From: Paracoccus denitrificans
Lineage (GTDB): Bacteria > Pseudomonadota > Alphaproteobacteria > Rhodobacterales > Rhodobacteraceae
Direction: 5' to 3'
NCBI RefSeq assembly: GCF_900100045.1
Contig: NZ_FNEA01000012.1
Location: 98,129-162,128 of the forward strand
Length of the DNA: 64,000 nt
Every line of letters begins with the position of its first letter. Position 1 is the first letter of the stretch. The notes beneath the pieces are model-generated. The model made no database searches and had not been told where the DNA came from. It saw nothing but the letters and a program-made list of their open reading frames with translations. A program made the translations under genes and the position numbers. Below, piece by piece: positions 25,770 to 34,252 of the stretch.

Positions 25770-26777
25770 TCAGCCTGCATTTCCTGTTTCGTGCTTCGTT
25801 CGCCGTGCGTTCTGCGCCTCTCTGGCCTTCGCGCGCATGTCGGCTTTGCGGCTGTAGTGGCGCGCCATTTGCTCGCTCGAATGGCCCGTTATAGCCATAA
25901 CATGCTCGATGCTCATGCCCGGCAGGCTGGCAATTTCAGCGGCGGCGGAATGGCGCAGAGCATGTATGTCCCAAGCCATGGCGTCGATCTTGACCCGCAC
26001 CTCCGTCACCAGCTTGTGGGCGAACGAGTAGCTGCACGGCCGGCCGTTTGGCTGCGCTATGATCGTGTCGCCCTGCCGGGGCGTCTGTTCGAGTATAGCG
26101 GCCAGCTCATCGGTGAACGGCACGAAGATTCCGGCCCCGGTCTTTTGCTGCCGAACCCAGATCCCGCCGTCCTCAATATCGTCCCACCGCATCTTCAGCA
26201 CGTCCCCGATTCGCTGTCCTGTCCCCAGCAGCATCTCGAAGATGAGCAAGGGCAGGGGCGCGGCCTCCCCTCTGAACGCCTTGATCTTGGTATCCGGCCA
26301 AGGCTCGCGCGGTGGGCGCAGGCCCTTGAGCTTTTCGACCCCCTCGGCCGGGTTGCGGTCCAGCCAGCCGATCCGAACGCCATGCGCCAGCAGCGTGGAT
26401 AGGGTGCCGATCTTGCGGTTGGCATCGGTCGGCGTGTCTCGCAGCGCGTCCCGCATCTCGTAGATATGGGCGGTGCGCAGCGTGGCCGGATCGATGTGAC
26501 CCGCAACCTCTTCGAGATAGCCGAAATGCCGACGATAGGATTTCTTGGTGTTCTGAGCGAGCGCGGGCCAGCGTTCGGATTCCATGTATTTCTGGATCAG
26601 GCCCTTGATTGTGCGCTTCGGGGCAGGCGGCCGGCCGCGCATCAGCAGGGCATATTCCGCGGCAAACTCCGCTGTCCCAGGGGCAGCATACATCCGCTGG
26701 GTCTTGCCCCAACGGCAGAAGTAGAGATAGCCCCGCTTCCCCTTTGCATAGACATATGCCGGCAAAGACCGCTTCAC
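25770..26777 (-). CDS. int: Tyrosine-type phage integrase
   Basis: A 335-aa site-specific recombinase. All catalytic residues of the family are visible: R189 (GTGQRIGDV), K212 (QQKTG), H272 and R275 (HALRHSAA), H299 (ITGHSS) and the nucleophile Y308 (RHYSRKA). A SAM-like core-binding domain (about residues 55-145) precedes the catalytic domain. The GTG at 26777 is chosen because its codon overlaps the stop of the 54-aa gene (GTGA) with GGAG upstream; a TTG 15 bases earlier lacks a ribosome site. It reads toward attL, whose core lies about 45 bases past the stop codon. Confidence 0.95.
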   Translation of the reverse strand: MKRSLPAYVYAKGKRGYLYFCRWGKTQRMYAAPGTAEFAAEYALLMRGRPPAPKRTIKGLIQKYMESERWPALAQNTKKSYRRHFGYLEEVAGHIDPATLRTAHIYEMRDALRDTPTDANRKIGTLSTLLAHGVRIGWLDRNPAEGVEKLKGLRPPREPWPDTKIKAFRGEAAPLPLLIFEMLLGTGQRIGDVLKMRWDDIEDGGIWVRQQKTGAGIFVPFTDELAAILEQTPRQGDTIIAQPNGRPCSYSFAHKLVTEVRVKIDAMAWDIHALRHSAAAEIASLPGMSIEHVMAITGHSSEQMARHYSRKADMRAKAREAQNARRTKHETGNAG

Positions 26778-26938
26778 TTCTTGCGGCTCCAATTGATCAG
26801 GTCAGCGGGCAGGGCATCCTTCGGCGTCTCGAATATCAGTTCGATCTTGTCGCCCTCGGCCTTGGCGCCGGCCACGATATAGCCGGCTTCCTTGCTGGCG
26901 ATCAGCATGCGCTTGAGCGTGGTTTCCGGCCTCCCCAT
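26774..26938 (-). CDS. 54-aa protein coupled to the integrase
   Basis: A short gene (MGRPETTLKRMLIASKEAGY start) with a GGGAGG ribosome site and a GTGA overlap with int. The first half is basic and helical with a short loop-strand pattern after it (IVAGAKAEGDKIELIFE). Such tiny genes often precede integrases in Rhodobacteraceae prophages. A directionality or DNA-binding role is possible; I do not recognise a named family. Confidence 0.6.
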   Translation of the reverse strand: MGRPETTLKRMLIASKEAGYIVAGAKAEGDKIELIFETPKDALPADLINWSRKK

Positions 26939-26954
26939 CTACGCCTCCCTCTGT

Positions 26955-27086
26955 GCGGTGCGATATGCACCGGCCCTTCCGCAGATCGGCACGTTCCTTG
27001 ACGCCTCGGCGTTTCAGGCTCCGGTGAGCAACGCCCTTGCTGCCCCGCAATTCTCCATTTCCCCGCTTTCCACGAGGTTCCGCTGA
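26955..27086 (+). pseudogene. 3' remnant of a phage structural gene
   Basis: The frame reading ...LPQIGTFLDASAFQAPVSNALAAP and so on to RFR-stop ends with TGA overlapping the next ATG (ATGA at 27086). It looks like the C-terminal end of a late structural gene whose body has been deleted: its upstream side merges at once into the control region of the leftward integrase unit. This places a deletion joint near 26940-26980. Confidence 0.45.
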
Positions 27087-28348
27087 TGGCGCTAAATCCC
27101 TCGATCATCCTTTCCGGCCAGCCTGCCGATATTCTCGGGGCCATGCACCAAGGCAACGCCCTCGCGCAGCAGGTGAACCAGCAGCAGCATCAGAACGCAC
27201 TGCGCGGCTTCCTTGGCGACAATGCCGAGGCGCTGATGCAGGGCGACCAGAACGCGCTGGCGCAGTATGCGCGGCTGGACCCGACCGCCGCCTTCGACAT
27301 GATGGGCCGCCAGCAGGACCGTGCGTGGCGCGAGGACGAACGGCGGTATCAGCGTGGTCGCGATGCCGAGCTGGACCAACGCGCCGCCAAGCTGGACGCT
27401 CGCGGCGATCAGGAATGGCAGATGAAGCTGGACGAGTATGCTCGCGGTCTGTCGGCGCAGGAACGCGAGGCGCAGGCGAAGCAGATCGAGGACGCGGTGA
27501 AAGTCGGCCTTGCCGCGCAGTCGCCGCAGGAATGGGACGCGCTGGTGCAATCGGTCGGCGCCCCCGATCTGGTCGGGCAGTTCGAGAACCGGCAGGCGCT
27601 GGCAAACCGCTACATGGAAGTGTCGGCTATCCTCAAGGGGCAGGCGGGTCCGTCGCCGCTTTCCAATCCTGGAAAGGTTCAGGCCGATATCAACGCCGGC
27701 CTTCTGCCGCCTGACACGCCGTTGCAGGGCGGCGGGCAGCGCATCAACGTGTCAACGGGAACCGTTCCGCAGGGTTATCGGAACGTTTATGACGAGAACG
27801 GCAACCTCGTCAGTCAGGAACCGATCCCCGGCGGCCCCGCCGACACGTCGCGGCAAGATGCTGCGCGGGAGGCGCAAAGCGCGCGCGCGGCGGGTATCGT
27901 GGTGCAGGACATCGACAAGGCAATCGGGCAGGTTTCCAACTGGACGGCCGGTCCCGGATCGACGCTGTCCAGCATCCCCGGCAGCGGTGCGCGCGATCTG
28001 CAAGCCAGCCTCGATACCATTCGCGCCAATATCGGCTTCGACCGCCTGCAGCAGATGCGCGAAGCCAGCCCGACCGGCGGCGCGCTTGGCGGTATCGCCA
28101 TTCAGGAATTGCAGATGCTGCAAGCGGTCCTCGGATCGCTGGATACGGCGCAGTCTCCTGACCAATTGCGCGCGAACCTTGAGCGGCTGAAACAGGTCTA
28201 TCAGCCGATTGCCGAGAAGGCAGCGGCCTATCCGAACGCGGCCGACTTCGGGTTCGGCGGCGGGTCATCCCAGCCGGGCGGCGTTCCTGATTTCTCGGCC
28301 ATGAGCGACGACGAACTTGCGGATTGGATCGCGAAAAATGGCGGATGA
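27086..28348 (+). CDS. Phage internal virion/ejection-type protein, family not recognised
   Basis: A 420-aa hydrophilic protein rich in Gln, Asn and Ala. A long helical stretch (about residues 40-180) is full of charged heptad-like sequence, and the C-terminus ends DDELADWIAKNGG. It has no signal peptide or membrane segment. Position before a glycine-rich hydrophobic partner gene and tail fibres suggests a podovirus-type internal or DNA-ejection protein. The stop overlaps the next gene. Confidence 0.55.
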   Translation: MALNPSIILSGQPADILGAMHQGNALAQQVNQQQHQNALRGFLGDNAEALMQGDQNALAQYARLDPTAAFDMMGRQQDRAWREDERRYQRGRDAELDQRAAKLDARGDQEWQMKLDEYARGLSAQEREAQAKQIEDAVKVGLAAQSPQEWDALVQSVGAPDLVGQFENRQALANRYMEVSAILKGQAGPSPLSNPGKVQADINAGLLPPDTPLQGGGQRINVSTGTVPQGYRNVYDENGNLVSQEPIPGGPADTSRQDAAREAQSARAAGIVVQDIDKAIGQVSNWTAGPGSTLSSIPGSGARDLQASLDTIRANIGFDRLQQMREASPTGGALGGIAIQELQMLQAVLGSLDTAQSPDQLRANLERLKQVYQPIAEKAAAYPNAADFGFGGGSSQPGGVPDFSAMSDDELADWIAKNGG

Positions 28349-29831
28349 TCTTCTGAAAGCGGCGCTTCTCGAAAAGGCCAAGCGCGAACTGGCGGCAAGG
28401 CAGGCAAAGGCGGATCGCCCCCAGCCGGGCAGCCTGCTGGATTTCCCGCAGGTGGAGCCGCAGCCGAACGTCGCGCAGGACATGGCCGCCGCAGGTGCCG
28501 CTGGCGCCGCTCGTGGCACAACCGGAATGCTGGACCTGCCGGGGATGATCTTCGGTGCTGGCAGCCGGGCCGGATCTTGGGTGGCCGAGAAAACCGGCCT
28601 CGCATCGCCGGAGGAAGCGCAGGCCGCGCATCAGATGGCGACCGGAGTGGCCGATCAATCGCGCTTCGGATCGGGCGACAAATACCGTCAGGCAGCCGCA
28701 GAGGCCACGGGCGGGGCGACCGAGTTCCGAGGCGAAACCACCGCCGGCAAATATGCTGGCACGGTCGGGGAGTTTCTGCCCGGCTCGCCGTTTGGCGGCG
28801 GCAACCTTCTGCGCAATGCGCTGGTCTATGGCGTGGTGCCCGGCCTTGCATCCGAGGGCGCGGGCCAATTGACCGAGGGGACCGCCTATGAGCCGTGGGC
28901 AAGGGCCATCGCGCCGATGGTGGCAAGCGGTGTGGTTGCTGCGGCAACCCGCCCGAGAGGCCCGCAGGCGCCGAGCGTGGACGATCTGAAAGCGCAGGCC
29001 GAGGGGCTGTATCAGACCGGCGCGGCGCGTGCTGGCGCTGACCCCGCATCAGTGCAGGGCTTGGCATCCCAGATCGACAACGAGTTGCAGGCACTGAACG
29101 TCAAGACGCCCGCCGGTCGCGTGGTTGCGGATGGGAACGTGAAGAAATTCCTTGACGTGCTGGACGATTTCCAAGGCCAGTCGATGAAGCCGCAGCAAAT
29201 GCAGACCATGCGCCGCATGCTGCAAGACGCGGCAGGCAGCGCGGACCCGGCAGACCGCCGCATCGGGGCCATCCTGCTTGAAAAGTTCGATGACTGGCGC
29301 GGGCAACATGTGCCCGAATACAAGCAGGCGGACGCTCTCTATGGGCGGATGAAGCGCGCGAAGGACGTGGACTATCGGGTTGAGAAGGCCGAACGGCGCG
29401 CGGCCAGCACCGGAACGGGCGGGAACTCTGTCAACACGGCAAGGCAAAATATTCGCCAGATTCTTGACAATCCGAAGGCCCAGCGAGGCTATTCCCCCGA
29501 GGAACTGGTAGAGATGGAGAGGATCGTTCGGGGAACGCCTGTCGTCAACGCCCTTCGCTTGGGCGGCAGACTTTCGCCAACTTCCGGCGCCCTGCCTCTC
29601 ATCGGCAATATCATTGGTTCTGGCCTCAATCCAATGGCGGGCGCTGCGGCTATGGGTATGACTTATGGCATGAAAACAGGGGCAGAGATGCTGACAAACA
29701 ATCAGATCAACGCCCTGTCTGCCATGATCCGAAACGGCGGTCAGATGCCAGCCAATGCCCTGGCAGACATGGAGCGAATGGCCGCTGCACTGATGGCCGC
29801 CAGATCGGCGCAATCTGCAACGGGTCGGTAG
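28338..29831 (+). CDS. Phage ejection/pilot-type protein, family not recognised
   Basis: A 497-aa protein that starts inside the end of the previous gene (ATG 28338). The middle (about residues 50-210) is rich in Gly and Ala with hydrophobic patches (GAAGAARGTTGMLDLPGMIF; LVYGVVPGLASEGAGQL), as in proteins that insert into the host envelope during DNA ejection. The C-terminal 200 residues are helical and charged, then end in a hydrophobic Gly-rich segment (NIIGSGLNPMAGAAAMGM). Function is by position and composition only. Confidence 0.5.
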   Translation: MADDLLKAALLEKAKRELAARQAKADRPQPGSLLDFPQVEPQPNVAQDMAAAGAAGAARGTTGMLDLPGMIFGAGSRAGSWVAEKTGLASPEEAQAAHQMATGVADQSRFGSGDKYRQAAAEATGGATEFRGETTAGKYAGTVGEFLPGSPFGGGNLLRNALVYGVVPGLASEGAGQLTEGTAYEPWARAIAPMVASGVVAAATRPRGPQAPSVDDLKAQAEGLYQTGAARAGADPASVQGLASQIDNELQALNVKTPAGRVVADGNVKKFLDVLDDFQGQSMKPQQMQTMRRMLQDAAGSADPADRRIGAILLEKFDDWRGQHVPEYKQADALYGRMKRAKDVDYRVEKAERRAASTGTGGNSVNTARQNIRQILDNPKAQRGYSPEELVEMERIVRGTPVVNALRLGGRLSPTSGALPLIGNIIGSGLNPMAGAAAMGMTYGMKTGAEMLTNNQINALSAMIRNGGQMPANALADMERMAAALMAARSAQSATGR

Positions 29832-29972
29832 TCATTCGTCCTTTAGGGACTTCCGCTCTTTGTATTTCTTGAGCCATCTCCGCTCAGCGCGGATTTCTTC
29901 GATCCCGCGAACTACGATGACAAACACGATGACGATCAGTGCGCCGTAGAGCATGCTATCTGAAATGACCAT
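29832..29972 (-). CDS. 46-aa single-TM protein (moron gene)
   Basis: A short reverse-strand gene encoding one N-terminal membrane helix (YGALIVIVFVIVVRG, residues 9-23) and a highly charged basic tail (IRAERRWLKKYKERKSLKDE). It is read against the surrounding late genes and lies beside the lipoprotein gene 30008-30367. Gene structure is plausible; function unknown. Confidence 0.5.
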   Translation of the reverse strand: MVISDSMLYGALIVIVFVIVVRGIEEIRAERRWLKKYKERKSLKDE

Positions 29973-30007
29973 CCCCCGATCCTACACCGGGCCGGGGGAT
30001 GCCGCAA

Positions 30008-30367
30008 TCACTCGCAAGACAGGCTGGGCTTGCGGAAATCCACCACTGTATAGCTGCCTTTCGGGTTCCTCTGCCCGATCAGGGTGTAGGTGCATTGCCA
30101 AGTTGACACACCGCCTCCGTAAGTCGTTGCCGATCCGGTCACCCAATTGCCAGACTGAACCGCGCTGTAGTTTGTAGTTTGCGGCATGACGGCGCCCTGC
30201 GTCATCCGCCACATGAACGCGCGGCGACCGTCAGGAAGATCCATCACGCCGGCCGGCGGCCCATAGTCCATAGCCGCCTCGGTAATGTCCTTGCCGACAT
30301 AGGACTGCATGATGCTCGACGCGCACCCTGCGACCGCCACCACCAGAGCCAGAACAATCGCTTGCAT
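30008..30367 (-). CDS. Prophage lipoprotein (moron gene)
   Basis: A 119-aa lipoprotein precursor with a lipobox AVAGC (Cys at residue 15) and a strong AGGAGG ribosome site. The mature part has an SmpA/OmlA-like opening (SYVGKDITEAAMDYGPPAGVMDLPDGRRAFMW). It sits in reverse orientation inside the late operon, next to a terminator on the other strand, the layout of a lysogenic conversion gene. It could alter the cell surface, for example in superinfection exclusion; that is inference. Confidence 0.7.
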   Translation of the reverse strand: MQAIVLALVVAVAGCASSIMQSYVGKDITEAAMDYGPPAGVMDLPDGRRAFMWRMTQGAVMPQTTNYSAVQSGNWVTGSATTYGGGVSTWQCTYTLIGQRNPKGSYTVVDFRKPSLSCE

Positions 30368-30410
30368 ATCAACCTCCTAGCGAATCTCACCCCACCGTTA
30401 CCACGATCCG

Positions 30411-30433
30411 GCCCGCTTTCGAGCGGGCTTTTT
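30411..30433 (+). terminator. Intrinsic terminator before the tail fibre gene
   Basis: GCCCGC (30411-30416) pairs with GCGGGC (30423-30428) around a 6-base loop and is followed by five T residues. It would end rightward transcripts of the ejection genes just before the tail fibre cluster. Confidence 0.7.
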
Positions 30434-30446
30434 GCATGGAGCGCCC

Positions 30447-31484
30447 ATGACCACCATCGTTAGCTTTAACCCGAACCGCGCCGCAGACCTGTCGGGCTTC
30501 GCCGTGCCCGGCGCGCTGGCGACGTTCTACGACAGCGGCACCAGTCGCGAGCGGATCGTTTACAGCGACCCTGAATGCACCTTGCCGCATCCATCGCCTC
30601 TGGCCGCTGACGGGGCAGGGGTGTTCCCTGCGATCTACGACACGGGCGACGGCGACGTGAAGGTGGAAGTCACCACCCCCGAGGGCGTCATGCTGGCCGG
30701 CTACCCCATGGACCCGGTGCGGGTGGTGGATACCGATGCAGCCGGCGCTTCGGCCATCCAATTCGATCCGACCGAGGACATTCCCGAGACGAACGTGCAG
30801 GCGGCGATTGAGCGGGTGCAAGCGAACATGATCCAGCCGCTTCTGGATTACGGCCTCGGCGTGACGGGCAATGCGCCCCTGCTGGCCGATCTGGACGCTA
30901 CCGGCATCGCCTCGGGCTTCTACCGCTTTGACGAATCCACGGTCGGCACGCGCCCCAGCGGCATGGCGTCCAGCGCAACGGGAATCGTGCTGGTCTGGCG
31001 TCAGAGCGCAGGCAACGCGCTGGTGCACCTGATCCAGAAGGGCAACCGCCGGCACCATCTCCGGGCGCAGAACGATGGCGCTTGGGCGGCATGGGCGCAT
31101 CTCATGCAGTCGGCCGATACCGCCACCGATGAGGTCTGGTCGGCCGGATCGTCAACCGCAGCCTATGCCGCCACGCCGAAGGGCATCCGCGCCGCAGTCG
31201 GCGCTCTGGCCGTGGGGGTGGGCCAGACGTGGCAGAACCCGAGCCGGGCACTGAATACGGTCTACACCAACAACACGGCGCGGCCGATTTTCATCAGCGT
31301 CACGGCCAACGGCAGCAACGCCTTGCACGCGCGATTGCAGGTTCGTGTCAACTCGTCGTCGCCATGGATCACCATCGCTCTTGGCAATCCTGACGTTGAT
31401 ACCATGACCGCGATCATCCCCGCCGGGCATCAGTATCGTGCCTTTGGAGGCGATGGCCTTGAGTGTTGGGCGGAGCTACGCTGA
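30447..31484 (+). CDS. Phage tail fibre protein with pyocin-knob-like segment
   Basis: A 345-aa protein. The N-terminal 90 residues (SFNPNRAADLSGFAVPGAL, DGAGVFPAIYD, VEVTTPEGVML) match the virion-attachment part of many phage fibres. Residues about 150-215 (ASGFYRFDESTVGTRPSG through NDGAWAAWAHLM) look like a pyocin-knob repeat. The C-terminal part is a beta-rich tip. ATG 30447 is used; an earlier TTG is less likely. The stop overlaps the next ATG. Confidence 0.75.
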   Translation: MTTIVSFNPNRAADLSGFAVPGALATFYDSGTSRERIVYSDPECTLPHPSPLAADGAGVFPAIYDTGDGDVKVEVTTPEGVMLAGYPMDPVRVVDTDAAGASAIQFDPTEDIPETNVQAAIERVQANMIQPLLDYGLGVTGNAPLLADLDATGIASGFYRFDESTVGTRPSGMASSATGIVLVWRQSAGNALVHLIQKGNRRHHLRAQNDGAWAAWAHLMQSADTATDEVWSAGSSTAAYAATPKGIRAAVGALAVGVGQTWQNPSRALNTVYTNNTARPIFISVTANGSNALHARLQVRVNSSSPWITIALGNPDVDTMTAIIPAGHQYRAFGGDGLECWAELR

Positions 31485-31834
31485 TGCGCGCGCCCGTTCA
31501 AATCCCCCCGCTGAACCTGTGGCCCGACCGCGATACCCGGCAAAGCTGGCGCTACCTTGAAGCGCAAACCCCGGTCGATTTCACCCAGACCTTGGAAGGC
31601 GTGGGCTACACCGCCGAAATCCTGATCCTGCGCTGCGGCTCGGTCATCTGGCAGGCCCCGCTGGATCTGGATGCAGAGGGCTATGTCTCCGTCACCGTGC
31701 CCCAGACGGTCGGCCAGACGCTCCGCAGCCCGGCCCGCATCGACGCCACCTATGAAATCCGCATCAACGCCCCCGAGCCAGAGTTGTCGCTGGTCTGGAT
31801 CGGGCCTGTCTCCGTCTACGAGGTGCATTCATGA
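31484..31834 (+). CDS. Small phage tail-associated protein
   Basis: A 116-aa protein of mostly beta pattern (DFTQTLEGVGYTAEILILR, WQAPLDLDAEGYVSVTVP). It overlaps both neighbours by ATGA, so it is made together with the two fibre proteins, and may be an adaptor or chaperone between them. Similar short proteins are found before tail spikes in proteobacterial phages; I do not recognise a named family. Confidence 0.5.
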   Translation: MRAPVQIPPLNLWPDRDTRQSWRYLEAQTPVDFTQTLEGVGYTAEILILRCGSVIWQAPLDLDAEGYVSVTVPQTVGQTLRSPARIDATYEIRINAPEPELSLVWIGPVSVYEVHS

Positions 31835-33981
31835 CCGCGATCAACCGGACGATCATCGTCCAGGCCGACAGCCGTTACCTGACCCAGCGTGTCATTGAGG
31901 CGCTGGACGGCTACGACGATGTGGCGCAGGCGGCCGAGGATGCCCAAGAGGCGGCAGCAGCCGCGCAGGACGCCGCGCAGCAGGCCGCCGATGCAGCCGT
32001 TGATGCTCAGCAGGCCGCTTCTGCCGCGCAGGAGGTTATTGACGATATCAACACCCTCACCGAGGAAATCGAGAACGTCAAACGCGCCGAAACGGAAAAG
32101 TGGCTGTTCACGGCCGATTGGCAGTTGCGTCTGGATGATGGAGCGGTTCCGCCGAACTTCTACCCGCCCGAGGAAGAGGCTCGCCGCCGTCAGTTCCTGC
32201 GCGACCAGATCGCGAAGATCGAGCCGGGTGTGGATCTGGCGTTCTACAACGGCGACCTCGTGGACCGGCCGCACCTGAAAACTACCGGGGCGGCATCGCA
32301 TTACGGCTTCAAGGAGTTCCGTGAGGACATCTATGCGACCGGCATCAGCATGGATCGCTGGTTTTTCCTGCCGGGCAACCACGAGAGCGATCACGTTACG
32401 GGCGACATTCCGACGCGGGCGACGACAGAGGAATACCAGCGATGGATCGGCGCGACGGACTATTACATCGTCAAGGGCAACATGGCCCATGTGTTCGTCG
32501 GTGACGGCGCGGGCTATGGGGCATCGCAGGAAATCATGACGCAGACGCTGGCGTGGCTCGATACCACGCTGGACAGCCTGCGGGGCCTCAACATCTGGCT
32601 GCACTTCCACGCGCCGATGTATGGAGCGCACCCGAACGTCACGTCCGACAACAGCACCTATGGGATCATCCATGGCGTGGCACGGCTGCAACCGATCCTG
32701 TCGAAATACACGGATCATATCGTCTGCGCGACCTATGGTCATGTGAGCAATGTGCCCCCCGGCAGCGTGTGGGATACCGAGGTCGGCGGCATCCGCTGGA
32801 TCAACATCACCACCTTCATCCAGGCGGCGGCCGAGGAAGAAACGCCGGACCTGTCGCTTTACCATTTCAACTACATCGATCTGATCCGGGGGACGCAAAC
32901 GGCAGTTTTGCGGCGGATGCGGCTGGATGGCAGCGGCGAGGATCTGGCCTATCGCGCCACCCTGGCGCTGCCCTATCCTGCTGACCTTGGCGGGCTTGCT
33001 CCATCCTTCGACGGGCGCCGGGCGGCCCAGAACAGCCGGCCGCTGTTTCGCGGTCCCGTCCGGGCCTTTGTCGATGCCGGATGGGAGGAAAACCGAGAGA
33101 ATGTCGGCGGCGATCCTAGCTGGCGCCCGCGATATGGCGACTACTACGAGGCGTTTCAGGTCTACGTCTCGGAAACCGGCAATGACCCGTTTCCGGCCGG
33201 CATGCTGGGGGGCATCGGCTTCTACCTGAACACGCAGGCGACCCAAAGCGACGATCAGAGCGGTTTCATCACCGCAAGCACGCCGGTCAAGCGTAAGGCG
33301 TGGTTCGGCGGGCGGCAGGTGTCCGGTTCGGATGATCGCGGGCAAGCGGTCCTCGCCGTCTCCAAGGCCGATGGCTCCATGGAAGAGGTGGCCCGCTTCT
33401 CGGCAAGCGACGTAGGGGCGTCCCAAGCCGGCCTGATACTGCAAACCGGCGGCCTGCACGTCCCTGCCGGCAAGGTCGGGATCGGCGCAGGGGCTACGCT
33501 GGGCGATCTGCTGACCGCAGGGGTATCCGGCGTTATCGCCTATGATGGCGGTTTGATGCGCGCCCGTCGCGATGCGCTGATGCACCAGTATTGCCGCGAT
33601 GGCGAAGGCGTCATCGTGGCATTCCAGCAGGGGGCCGGAAACACCCAGGTTGGCAGCATCTCCGTCACCACGAGCGCGACCTCCTATAACACCTCGTCCG
33701 ATGGCCGGCTGAAAACCGACCTGCAAGAGTTCGACGGCCTCGGGACGATCAACGCGCTTGAGGTCTGGGATTACGAATGGGTCAACGGTTCCGGGCGAGG
33801 GCGCGGGGTGATCGCGCAGGATGCAGCCCTGATCGCGCCTTATGCCCTGACGCCGGGAGAAACGCCCGATGAAATGTGGTCGGCCGATTACTCGAAATTC
33901 GTGCCTGACCTGATCCGCGCGGTCCAGCAGTTGAGCGCCAAGGTTGCCGCTCTCGAATCCCAGCAGTCCGGGGGTGAGTGA
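31831..33981 (+). CDS. Tail spike with metallophosphoesterase domain and S74 autocleaving chaperone
   Basis: A 716-aa modular protein. Residues about 28-90 are an alanine-rich coiled coil (trimer stalk). Residues about 92-340 form a calcineurin-like phosphoesterase with D96-x-Q98, GD 141-142, GNHE 182-185, HFH 258-260 and GH 303-304, the ordered metal ligands of the family (first motif DxQ rather than DxH). The last 96 residues are an endosialidase-type intramolecular chaperone with the self-cleavage motif S623-D-G-R-L-K628. It probably binds and hydrolyses a phosphate-bearing surface polymer of the host and releases the chaperone after folding. Substrate is unknown. Confidence 0.8.
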   Translation: MTAINRTIIVQADSRYLTQRVIEALDGYDDVAQAAEDAQEAAAAAQDAAQQAADAAVDAQQAASAAQEVIDDINTLTEEIENVKRAETEKWLFTADWQLRLDDGAVPPNFYPPEEEARRRQFLRDQIAKIEPGVDLAFYNGDLVDRPHLKTTGAASHYGFKEFREDIYATGISMDRWFFLPGNHESDHVTGDIPTRATTEEYQRWIGATDYYIVKGNMAHVFVGDGAGYGASQEIMTQTLAWLDTTLDSLRGLNIWLHFHAPMYGAHPNVTSDNSTYGIIHGVARLQPILSKYTDHIVCATYGHVSNVPPGSVWDTEVGGIRWINITTFIQAAAEEETPDLSLYHFNYIDLIRGTQTAVLRRMRLDGSGEDLAYRATLALPYPADLGGLAPSFDGRRAAQNSRPLFRGPVRAFVDAGWEENRENVGGDPSWRPRYGDYYEAFQVYVSETGNDPFPAGMLGGIGFYLNTQATQSDDQSGFITASTPVKRKAWFGGRQVSGSDDRGQAVLAVSKADGSMEEVARFSASDVGASQAGLILQTGGLHVPAGKVGIGAGATLGDLLTAGVSGVIAYDGGLMRARRDALMHQYCRDGEGVIVAFQQGAGNTQVGSISVTTSATSYNTSSDGRLKTDLQEFDGLGTINALEVWDYEWVNGSGRGRGVIAQDAALIAPYALTPGETPDEMWSADYSKFVPDLIRAVQQLSAKVAALESQQSGGE

Positions 33982-34250
33982 TGCCTGACACACCCCACGG
34001 GCTGCTTGGCCTGATCCAATCCGGCTGGACGCAGATCATGGCTATCGTCGGCATCATCTGGTGGAGCCGCAAGATAGACCTGCGGACCAAGGACCATGCC
34101 GACAGGCTGGACCGCCACGAGGCGCGGCTGCGCGGTATCGAGCAACAGGCTCAGGCGCAGGCCATCCTGCAAGCCCGGATCGAGGAAGCCTTGAGCGGCA
34201 TCAAGATCACGCTGGACCGCATTTACTCCCAGATCCACGAGAGGAAATAG
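33981..34250 (+). CDS. Small single-TM coiled-coil phage protein
   Basis: An 89-aa protein with one membrane helix (IMAIVGIIWW, about residues 18-29) followed by a long charged coiled coil. It starts in the overlap with the spike stop codon. Position before the endolysin suggests a lysis accessory or holin-like protein. Confidence 0.6.
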   Translation: MPDTPHGLLGLIQSGWTQIMAIVGIIWWSRKIDLRTKDHADRLDRHEARLRGIEQQAQAQAILQARIEEALSGIKITLDRIYSQIHERK

Positions 34251-34252
34251 CC

